This document shows, piece by piece, positions 1 through 6,120 of a stretch of DNA of 6,120 bases. Location: contig NZ_PTQZ01000050.1 in assembly GCF_002943415.1 (NCBI RefSeq), forward strand, positions 3,045 to 9,164. The letters are read 5' to 3'. This DNA is from Amnimonas aquatica (GTDB lineage: Bacteria > Pseudomonadota > Gammaproteobacteria > Pseudomonadales > Moraxellaceae). Numbering within the stretch: position 1 is the first letter of the stretch; each line of letters opens with the position of its first letter. The translations under genes and the position numbers were made by a program. The notes under the pieces were generated by a model, which worked only from the letters and a program-made list of their open reading frames with translations, was not told the origin of the DNA and did not search any database.

Positions 1-926
1 ATGGATTCCTCGTTGTTGATGCGGCGCAGGGTTTCCGCGAGCAGCGCCGACATCGACAGCTGGCGGATGCGGCCGCAGGCCTTGGCATCGTCGGAGAGCG
101 GGATGGTGTCGGTCACCACCAGCTCGTCCAGCTGCGAATTGCGGATGTTGTCGATGGCCGGGCCGGACAGCACGGCGTGCGTGCAGTAGGCCACCACGCG
201 ACGGGCACCGTGTTCCTTGAGCGCGCCGGCGGCCTTGCACAGCGTGCCGGCGGTATCGACCATGTCGTCGACGATGATGCAGTCGCGGCCCTTCACTTCG
301 CCGATGATGTGCATGACCTGCGATTCGTTGGCCTTCGGGCGACGCTTGTCGATGATCGCCAGGTCGGCGTCGTCGAGCTGCTTGGCCACCGCGCGGGCGC
401 GCACCACGCCGCCGACGTCCGGCGACACCACCACCAGGTTCTGGTAGTCCTGGCGCTCGATGTCGGCGAGCAGCACCGGCGATCCGTAGACGTTGTCCAC
501 CGGAATGTCGAAGAAGCCCTGGATCTGGTCGGCGTGCAGGTCGACGGTGAGCACGCGGTCGACGCCGACCGTGGTCAGCATGTCGGCCACCACCTTGGCG
601 GTGATGGGCACGCGCGCCGAACGCACGCGGCGGTCCTGGCGGGCATAGCCGAAATAGGGGATGACCGCGGTGATGCGACCGGCGCTGGCGCGGCGCAGGG
701 CGTCGGCCATGACGATCAGTTCCATCAGGTTGTCGTTGGTCGGTGCGCAGGTCGACTGCAGGATGAAGACATCCTTGCCGCGCACGTTGTCGTTGATCTC
801 GACCGCGATCTCGCCGTCCGAGAAGGTGCCGACGTGGGCGGCGCCAAGCGGAATGTGCAGATGGCTGACGACCTTGCGGGCCAGTTCCGGATTGGCATTG
901 CCTGTGAACACGACAAGGTTTGGCAT
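1..926 (-). CDS. prs: Ribose-phosphate pyrophosphokinase (PRPP synthetase), 3' end cut by the window edge
   Basis: Cytoplasmic enzyme that transfers the pyrophosphate group of ATP to ribose 5-phosphate, giving PRPP for purine, pyrimidine, NAD, histidine and tryptophan synthesis. The reverse-strand frame is open from ATG 926..924 to the edge: 308 full codons plus two bases. It ends RRINNEES followed by AT, which matches the end of the family (E. coli Prs has about 315 residues), so only about 5-8 codons are missing. Visible family motifs are [12 protein letters not shown] (59-70), YARQDRR (94-100), [12 protein letters not shown] (129-140, with the conserved His131), the flexible-loop KRRPKAN (194-200, Lys194 and Arg196) and the PRPP-binding loop [12 protein letters not shown] (217-228). 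This is a class I bacterial Prs. No in-frame start lies upstream before the tRNA, which fixes the start, although no good Shine-Dalgarno is present. It lies 40 bp downstream of tRNA-Gln and is probably expressed from the lolB-ispE transcript. Identification is essentially certain. Confidence 0.98.
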   Translation of the reverse strand, partial: MPNLVVFTGNANPELARKVVSHLHIPLGAAHVGTFSDGEIAVEINDNVRGKDVFILQSTCAPTNDNLMELIVMADALRRASAGRITAVIPYFGYARQDRRVRSARVPITAKVVADMLTTVGVDRVLTVDLHADQIQGFFDIPVDNVYGSPVLLADIERQDYQNLVVVSPDVGGVVRARAVAKQLDDADLAIIDKRRPKANESQVMHIIGEVKGRDCIIVDDMVDTAGTLCKAAGALKEHGARRVVAYCTHAVLSGPAIDNIRNSQLDELVVTDTIPLSDDAKACGRIRQLSMSALLAETLRRINNEES

Positions 927-966
927 GATGACGGGTCGACTCGGCCTGACGGATGGAAACGAATAA

Positions 967-1041
967 TGGCAGGGGCGGCTGGATTCGAACCAACGCATGG
1001 CGGGATCAAAACCCGCTGCCTTACCGCTTGGCGACGCCCCT
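967..1041 (-). tRNA. tRNA-Gln, anticodon UUG
   Basis: A full 75-nt cloverleaf with genomically encoded CCA (complement of 967..969). The acceptor stem AGGGGCG pairs perfectly with CGCCCCT and is followed by discriminator G. The D arm is GCC/GGC. The anticodon stem GCGGG/CCCGC carries the loop TTTTGAT, placing TTG at positions 34-36, which decodes CAA and, by wobble, CAG. The variable region is 5 nt, and the T arm GTTGG/CCAGC has loop TTCGAAT with one U-G pair. The first pair is A1-U72, whereas E. coli tRNA-Gln has U1-A72; both are weak pairs, as preferred by GlnRS. Its 5' end overlaps the last two bases of the ispE stop codon, and prs starts 40 bp after it. It therefore appears to be cut out of a polycistronic transcript by RNase P and 3' processing enzymes. 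Confidence 0.97.
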
Positions 1042-1930
1042 ATATACGGTGTGGCCGGAGGATCCGGTCGAGCGCGACATGCGCGGGCGAGCGGTTCAAT
1101 CCCCGGCTGATGAAGCCCGCTGCCGGCGCCTGCGCGAGTATCCGCTCCGCTTCATGACGATCCGGGCAGGCCATGAACACGCAGGCGCCGGTTCCCGTCA
1201 TGCGCGCGGAACCCCGCTGCGCCAGCCACTCCAGGGCTGCATCCACTGCGGGGGAAAGACGTCGGACCACGGGTTCGAAGTCGTTGCGGCCGCCCCCCGC
1301 AAAGAAGGCGCGCATTGTAATGGGGGTGGTATTTCGAGTCAATTCCGGGTGCCCGAAGGCGGCGGCCGTGGAAACGTGCGCTTCCGGCGTCAGCACGACG
1401 TACCAGGGCTCAGGCAGATCAATGGCTTGCAGGCGCTCGCCGACGCCCTCCGCCCAGGCCGCGAAACCGCGCACGAACACCGGCACATCGGCGCCCAGCG
1501 ACAGTCCCAGGTCGGCCAGGCGGTCGCTGCCCAGTCCGGTCTGCCACAGCGTGTCCAGCGCCAGCAGGGCGGTGGCGGCATCGGACGAGCCGCCGCCGAG
1601 CCCGCCACCCATGGGCAGGCGCTTGACCAGGCGGATGTCGGCGCCGAGCTCGCAGCCGGTGTGCCGCTGCAGCAGGCGGGCGGCGCGCACGATCAGGTTC
1701 TGCGCCGCCGGCACGCCGTCGATCTCCGGGGACAGGGTGATGTCGCCGTCAGCGCGCAGGCTGAATGTGATGTCGTCGCTCAGGTCGAGGAACTGGAACA
1801 CGGTCTGCAGGTCGTGGTAGCCGTCCGCGCGGCGGCCGGTGACGTGCAGGAACAGGTTGAGCTTGGCCGGCGCCGGCAGGCTGAGCGAGGTCAGCGGCGG
1901 TGCCAGGTCGGTGTGCGCTGCCTGGGTCAT
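1040..1930 (-). CDS. ispE: 4-diphosphocytidyl-2-C-methyl-D-erythritol kinase
   Basis: GHMP-family kinase that phosphorylates the 2-hydroxyl of CDP-ME with ATP in the cytoplasmic MEP (non-mevalonate) pathway to IPP and DMAPP. The protein has 296 residues; E. coli IspE has 283, and the difference is mostly a longer N-terminus. Motif 1, [12 protein letters not shown] (19-30), contains Lys23, aligning with catalytic Lys10 of E. coli. The GHMP ATP-binding loop is [14 protein letters not shown] (106-119). [10 protein letters not shown] (146-155) contains the catalytic Asp148. Motif 3 is [13 protein letters not shown] (240-252). The ATG (1930..1928) overlaps the lolB TGA as ATGA and has no Shine-Dalgarno of its own, which suggests translational coupling. 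The stop TAG (1042..1040) shares its last two bases with the 5' end of mature tRNA-Gln, and no in-frame stop follows until 727..725 inside prs. Confidence 0.97.
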   Translation of the reverse strand: MTQAAHTDLAPPLTSLSLPAPAKLNLFLHVTGRRADGYHDLQTVFQFLDLSDDITFSLRADGDITLSPEIDGVPAAQNLIVRAARLLQRHTGCELGADIRLVKRLPMGGGLGGGSSDAATALLALDTLWQTGLGSDRLADLGLSLGADVPVFVRGFAAWAEGVGERLQAIDLPEPWYVVLTPEAHVSTAAAFGHPELTRNTTPITMRAFFAGGGRNDFEPVVRRLSPAVDAALEWLAQRGSARMTGTGACVFMACPDRHEAERILAQAPAAGFISRGLNRSPAHVALDRILRPHRI

Positions 1931-2721
1931 GGCGCCGGGCTCGCGGCGGACGGGGTGCTGGCCGCGTCAGCGGGAGCGGCGCCGGCCTGATCGACTGCAC
2001 TGTCGACGGTCGGCGGCGAGCCCGGCTGCCAGCCGGCCACCGTCAGCACGATGCGGTTGTTCGCCTGGGTCATGACCAGTCGCGTCGGTACGCGGTAGCC
2101 CGACAGCACCTGCTCGCCCATGACGCGCGTGGTCCAGCCGCGCTCGCTGAATTCGCGCAGGCCGTCCGGCTCGGCCAGCGGCGTGATGGCGGTGTCGGCC
2201 TCCGCCGGCCAGCCGGTGAGCCAGGCATTGAGGCTGTCGAGCGGAATCGGGATGCCGGTCAGCGCCTTCGCCAGCAGCTCGGCGCTGGCCGATTCGCGCC
2301 GGCCCAGCCAGGCGTTCTCCAGCACCAGCCAGCCGTCGCGGCTGCTCAGCGTGGTGCGGCCCTGGTTGAGCGGGCCGGCGGCCTCGGCATCGTAGCCATC
2401 GCCAAGGCGCTGCCAGCTGTAGGTGGCGGAAACGGTCTGGCCGAGGAAGCGCACGCCGGCCTTGCCTTCCATGCGCCAGGCATCAAGCTGGCGTGCATCG
2501 GGCACGCCGGCGGCGGGCGGCGCGGTCGCCGGGGCCGGCGCCAGCAGGCTGCAGCCGCCCAGCAGCAGGGGTGCCAGCAGCGCCAGCGCCATCAGCACGG
2601 GTCGCGCCCGGCCGGGCGATGCCGGCGCCGGCGTGCCGGAAGCCGCCTGCCCGGAGACGGGCGGAGCGGCGTGCGGTGGCGCGGCCGGTGCGGTAGACAG
2701 CGGGGCGGTCATGGCGTGCAC
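1927..2721 (-). CDS. lolB: Outer-membrane lipoprotein receptor LolB, with long low-complexity ends
   Basis: Outer-membrane-anchored lipoprotein that takes lipoproteins from periplasmic LolA and inserts them in the outer membrane, the last step of the Lol pathway. The frame encodes 264 residues, against 207 in E. coli. The hydrophobic stretch VLMALALLAPLLLGGC (42-57) ends in a lipobox with Cys57 as the lipidated residue. The strongest family match is LTGIPIPLDSLNAWLTG (154-170), close to E. coli LTGMPIPLNSLRQWILG, and the C-terminal strand NNRIVLTVAGW (221-231) also aligns. Residues 1-37 are Ala/Pro-rich and precede the usual RAR-hydrophobic signal, giving an unusually long 56-residue pre-sequence. 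After Trp231 there is a 33-residue Pro/Ala/Ser-rich tail. The start is GTG 2721..2719, chosen because AGGA lies 6 nt upstream; ATG 2712..2710 (residue 4) is the alternative. A start at Met44 would leave the signal without positive charge. It is first gene of the minus-strand cluster. Confidence 0.94.
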   Translation of the reverse strand: MHAMTAPLSTAPAAPPHAAPPVSGQAASGTPAPASPGRARPVLMALALLAPLLLGGCSLLAPAPATAPPAAGVPDARQLDAWRMEGKAGVRFLGQTVSATYSWQRLGDGYDAEAAGPLNQGRTTLSSRDGWLVLENAWLGRRESASAELLAKALTGIPIPLDSLNAWLTGWPAEADTAITPLAEPDGLREFSERGWTTRVMGEQVLSGYRVPTRLVMTQANNRIVLTVAGWQPGSPPTVDSAVDQAGAAPADAASTPSAASPAP

Positions 2722-2727
2722 GGGGCA

Positions 2728-2731
2728 TCCT
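2728..2731 (-). promoter_or_regulatory. Ribosome binding site of lolB
   Basis: AGGA on the minus strand lies 6 nt before GTG 2721..2719, but 15 nt before ATG 2712..2710. The spacing favours the GTG as the lolB start. The ATG at 2729..2727 overlaps this site but is in another frame. Confidence 0.55.
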
Positions 2732-2754
2732 GCGGGTGGTCCGATGGTGGCGGC

Positions 2755-2763
2755 AGTCTAGCA
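2755..2763 (-). promoter_or_regulatory. Candidate extended -10 promoter for lolB-ispE-tRNA-Gln-prs
   Basis: The minus strand reads TGC-TAGACT: a TGn extension followed by a hexamer matching TATAAT at four of six positions. No good -35 box sits at 16-18 bp, which is usual for extended -10 promoters. Transcription would start near 2748, giving a leader of about 27 nt before the lolB GTG. This is inferred from sequence only. Confidence 0.4.
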
Positions 2764-2779
2764 AATGCGCGCCGCGGAT

Positions 2780-2808
2780 TTGTCTTTGGGGGGATGATCC
2801 CGCACAAT
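2780..2808 (+). promoter_or_regulatory. Candidate sigma-70 promoter for hemA-prfA-prmC
   Basis: TTGTCT (2780..2785, four of six to TTGACA) and CACAAT (2803..2808, four of six to TATAAT) are separated by an optimal 17 bp. This is the most AT-rich part of the intergenic region. Transcription would start near 2815, giving a leader of about 34 nt before the hemA ATG. An 11-bp palindrome lies within the spacer. Confidence 0.45.
2791..2801. promoter_or_regulatory. Perfect 11-bp palindrome GGGAT-G-ATCCC, possible operator
   Basis: Two perfect 5-bp inverted arms around one central base lie within the spacer of the hemA promoter candidate and about 43-53 bp upstream of the inferred lolB start site. 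A bound dimer here would block hemA transcription and could affect the divergent lolB promoter. It is short, so chance cannot be excluded, and I do not recognise it as the site of a named regulator. Confidence 0.25.
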
Positions 2809-2819
2809 TCGTGGCCATT

Positions 2820-2835
2820 CCCGGCCTTTGCCGGG
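2820..2835 (+). promoter_or_regulatory. GC-rich hairpin in the hemA leader
   Basis: CCCGGC (2820..2825), loop CTTT, GCCGGG (2830..2835) form a perfect 6-bp stem. It would lie near the 5' end of the inferred hemA transcript and finishes 3 nt before the AGGG ribosome binding site. There is no U-tract, so it is not an intrinsic terminator. It could stabilise the 5' end or affect ribosome access. Confidence 0.35.
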
Positions 2836-2838
2836 CAC

Positions 2839-2842
2839 AGGG
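2839..2842 (+). promoter_or_regulatory. Ribosome binding site of hemA
   Basis: AGGG ends 6 nt before ATG 2849. This fixes the hemA start there instead of at the in-frame TTG 2828, and the N-terminus [13 protein letters not shown] then aligns residue for residue with E. coli HemA. Confidence 0.65.
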
Positions 2843-2848
2843 TCGGGC

Positions 2849-4155
2849 ATGGGTCTGCTGGCATTCGGCATCAATCACAAGACGGCATCCGTCGCCTTGC
2901 GCGAGCGCGCGGCATTCACGCCGGAGTCGCTGGTGTCCGCCCTGCGCGAAGCCCGCGAGCAGGGCGGGCTGAGAGAGCTGGCCATCCTGTCGACCTGCAA
3001 CCGCACCGAATTCTATGGCGCCCTGCCCGATGGTGCCGCCGACACCCTGCTGCAGTGGCTGTCCGCCGCGCGCGGCATTCCCCCCGATGAGCTGCGCCAG
3101 GTCTGGTACTGCCATGATGGCGACGAGGCCGTGCGTCATGCCATGCGCGTCGCTTCAGGGCTCGACTCCATGATCCTCGGCGAGCCGCAGATCCTCGGCC
3201 AGATGAAGTCCGCCTATGCCGAGGCGGTGCGCGCCGGCACCCTCGGCGCGGAGCTGGAGCGCCTGTTCCAGGGCACCTTCGCCGCCGCCAAGCAGGTGCG
3301 CAGCGAGACCGACATCGGCAGCAGTCCGGTGTCGATCGGCTTCGCGGCGGTGACGCTGGCGCGCCAGGTCTTCGAGTCGCTGGCCGATGCCCCGGTGCTG
3401 CTGGTCGGCGCCGGCGAAATGAACGCGCTGGTGGCCCGCCATCTGCGCGAGCAGGGCGCGGCCGAGCTGATGCTGGTCAATCGCACGCTGGCACGCGCCG
3501 AGGCGCTGGCCGCCGAGGTCGGTGGCGAGGCCATGCCCTGGTCGCTGCTCACCGACGCGCTGACCCGCGCCGACATGGTGGTGAGCTGCACCGGCAGCAC
3601 CGAGCCGGTGATTTCGGTGGCGCAGGTGAAGGCGGCCCTGAAGCGGCGCCGGCACCGGCCGCTGCTGCTCATCGACATCGCGGTGCCGCGCGACATCGAT
3701 CCGGCGGTGGCCGAGCTCGATGATGTCTTCCTCTATACCGTCGATGACCTGCAGTCGGTGATCGATGCCGGCTGGCGCACGCGCCAGGCCGCCGCCGCGC
3801 AGGCCGAGACGCTGATCGCCGAGCGCGTGCGGCGTTTCGCCGCCCAGCAGCGCGTGCAGCAGGAGGCCGTGGCCATGATCCGCGGCCTGCGCGAGCAGGC
3901 GCAGCAGCTCGCCGCGCTGGAGCAGCGGAAAGCGCTCGACAGCCTGCGCCAGGGCGGTGACCCGGAGGCCGTGCTGGCGCGCTTCCAGCACAACCTGGTC
4001 AACAAGTGGCTGCACGCGCCCACGGTCGGCCTGCGCCAGCTCGCGGCTTCCGGCGAAGATGAGCTGGTGACGCGCTTCGCGGCACTGCTCGGGGTCAGCG
4101 TGCCGGAGGCCGTCGCGGGTGATGACCATCGCAGCGACCAGACCGGCGACCCGAC

Positions 4156-4159
<4 letters not shown>
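2849..4159 (+). CDS. hemA: Glutamyl-tRNA reductase
   Basis: Reduces the glutamate of Glu-tRNA(Glu) with NADPH to glutamate-1-semialdehyde, the committed step of C5-pathway haem and tetrapyrrole synthesis; cytoplasmic homodimer. The protein has 436 residues (E. coli HemA 418). The catalytic domain begins [13 protein letters not shown] and carries STCNRTE (48-54) with nucleophile Cys50, the same number as in E. coli. His97 in [12 protein letters not shown] aligns with E. coli His99, and GEPQILGQ (111-118) is conserved. The NADPH-binding Rossmann domain has LLVGAGEM (184-191), NRT (211-213) and [11 protein letters not shown] (275-285). A long helical C-terminal dimerisation domain follows, with [19 protein letters not shown] (381-399). 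Val168 replaces Cys170 of E. coli and Salmonella, a residue implicated in haem binding. The TGA overlaps the prfA ATG as ATGA. First gene of the plus-strand cluster. Confidence 0.98.
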
Positions 4160-5253
<1,094 letters not shown>

Positions 5254-5257
5254 TGCC

Positions 5258-6120
5258 ATGACCAACGATCACGAGGCACCACGCATCGACGACTGGCTGC
5301 GCCGTGCCGCGAGCCGACTGGCGGATGCCCCGGCCTGGCGCAGCGGCAGCGATGACGCGCCGGGGCGCGAGGCGTCCTGGCTGCTGGCGGCGGTGCTGGG
5401 GCGCGACCTGGCCTGGCTGATGACCTGGCCGGAGCGGCGGCTGTCGGACGCCGAGCTGGCGCGTGCCGATGACTGGCTGGCACGCCGCTGTGCAGGCGAG
5501 CCGCTGGCCTATCTGCGCGGCGAGCACGAGTTCTGGTCGCTGCCGCTGCGGGTGACGCCGGCCACGCTGGTGCCGCGCCCTGACACCGAGCGGCTGGTCG
5601 AGGTCGTGCTGTCCTGTCTGCCGCCGGCTGCCCGCGTGCTCGACCTGGGTACCGGCAGCGGCGCCATCGCGCTGGCGCTCGCGCACGAGCGGCGGGATGC
5701 CGAGGTGACCGCGGTCGACCGCAGCGCGGAGGCGCTGGCGGTGGCGCGCGGCAATGGCGAGCGGCTGGAGCTGCCGGTGCGCTGGCTGCACGGCGACTGG
5801 TTCGCCCCGGTGGCGGGCGAGCGCTTCCATGTCGTGGCCAGCAATCCGCCCTATATTTCCGATGACGACCCGCACCTGGCGGTGCTGGCGCACGAGCCGT
5901 CGACGGCGCTGGTGGCGGCAGACGACGGCCTTGCCGACCTGCGCCATCTGGCATCGACGGCGCCAGCGCACCTGCTGCCCGGTGGCTGGCTGCTGCTCGA
6001 GCACGGCTTCGCCCAGGCCGCCGCCGTGCGCGCGGCGCTGGTGGCGGCCGGCTTCACCCAGGTGCGCAGCTGGCAGGACCTGGCGGGCCAGGACCGGGTC
6101 AGCGGCGGCTGCCTGCCGCC
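5258..6120 (+). CDS. prmC: Release factor glutamine N5-methyltransferase, 3' end cut by the window edge
   Basis: SAM-dependent enzyme that methylates the side-chain amide of the GGQ glutamine in RF1 and RF2, raising termination efficiency; cytoplasmic. The frame is open from ATG 5258 to the edge: 287 codons plus two bases. E. coli PrmC has 277 residues and ends a few residues after its ERV motif, so this protein, which reads GQDRVSGG near the edge, is almost complete. The N-terminal helical substrate-binding domain contains EPLAYLRGEHEFW (81-93), leading to TLVPRPDTE (103-111). The Rossmann SAM-binding motif is VLDLGTGSGAIALALA (127-142). The catalytic, glutamine-binding motif NPPYI is at 196-200. 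The gene starts 4 bp after the prfA stop with only a weak Shine-Dalgarno. Older literature calls it hemK because of this position beside hemA. Confidence 0.96.
   Translation, partial: MTNDHEAPRIDDWLRRAASRLADAPAWRSGSDDAPGREASWLLAAVLGRDLAWLMTWPERRLSDAELARADDWLARRCAGEPLAYLRGEHEFWSLPLRVTPATLVPRPDTERLVEVVLSCLPPAARVLDLGTGSGAIALALAHERRDAEVTAVDRSAEALAVARGNGERLELPVRWLHGDWFAPVAGERFHVVASNPPYISDDDPHLAVLAHEPSTALVAADDGLADLRHLASTAPAHLLPGGWLLLEHGFAQAAAVRAALVAAGFTQVRSWQDLAGQDRVSGGCLP

Noticed and set aside
1041..1046. TATATA just before tRNA-Gln as a -10 box for the tRNA
   Set aside because: A start 6-7 bp downstream would fall inside the mature tRNA, so it cannot make the full tRNA. These bases are the last ispE codons and the stop.
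1055..1067. Inverted repeat CCGGA-GGA-TCCGG near the end of ispE as a terminator
   Set aside because: Short 5-bp stem within coding sequence, no U-tract, and it precedes the tRNA and prs, which appear cotranscribed.
177..1157. 326-codon plus-strand frame across prs and the tRNA
   Set aside because: Antisense to prs and runs through the tRNA gene, so it cannot be a conserved protein.
2828..2830. In-frame TTG as an upstream hemA start
   Set aside because: It lies in the loop of the leader hairpin with no Shine-Dalgarno, while ATG 2849 has one and gives an N-terminus aligned with the family.
953..3090. Plus-strand frames of 345 and 396 codons opposite ispE and lolB
   Set aside because: Shadows of minus-strand genes; one also crosses the tRNA and the other crosses the intergenic region into hemA in the wrong frame.
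2483..3139. 218-codon minus-strand frame spanning hemA, the intergenic region and lolB
   Set aside because: Antisense to the hemA start and out of frame with lolB; no family resemblance.
3155..4129. 324-codon minus-strand frame inside hemA
   Set aside because: Antisense shadow of hemA with His/Arg/Gln-biased composition and no domain signature.

Overview
The window is a compact, very GC-rich stretch of bacterial chromosome holding six housekeeping protein genes and one tRNA gene. They form two divergent clusters around a 127-bp intergenic region (2722..2848). The gene content and order (lolB-ispE-tRNA-Gln-prs to the left, hemA-prfA-prmC to the right) is a layout known from gammaproteobacteria such as pseudomonads and relatives. 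LolB itself is largely restricted to beta- and gammaproteobacteria. I infer a high-GC gammaproteobacterium and cannot place it further from sequence alone. I see no mobile element, CRISPR array, long repeat or sign of transfer.

Left (minus-strand) cluster, in transcription order. lolB encodes the outer-membrane lipoprotein receptor. It overlaps ispE (isoprenoid precursor synthesis) by ATGA. The ispE stop codon overlaps the first two bases of a tRNA-Gln(UUG) gene. After 40 bp comes prs (PRPP synthetase), which runs off the left edge only a few codons before its expected end. No terminator or convincing internal promoter is visible, so a single mixed mRNA/tRNA transcript is likely.

Right (plus-strand) cluster. 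hemA (glutamyl-tRNA reductase, first step of tetrapyrrole synthesis) overlaps prfA (release factor RF1) by ATGA. prmC, whose product methylates the GGQ glutamine of release factors, begins 4 bp after prfA and runs off the right edge just before its expected end. The prfA/prmC pairing is an enzyme next to its substrate.

The intergenic region carries back-to-back promoter candidates: an extended -10 for lolB and a -35/-10 pair with a 17-bp spacer for hemA. It also has an 11-bp palindrome inside the hemA spacer and a GC-rich hairpin just before the hemA ribosome binding site.

The window looks ordinary overall and I found no undescribed system. The points most worth a second look are the ispE stop codon embedded in the mature tRNA, the long Ala/Pro-rich extension in front of the LolB lipoprotein signal, and the loss in HemA of the cysteine linked to haem control in enterics.
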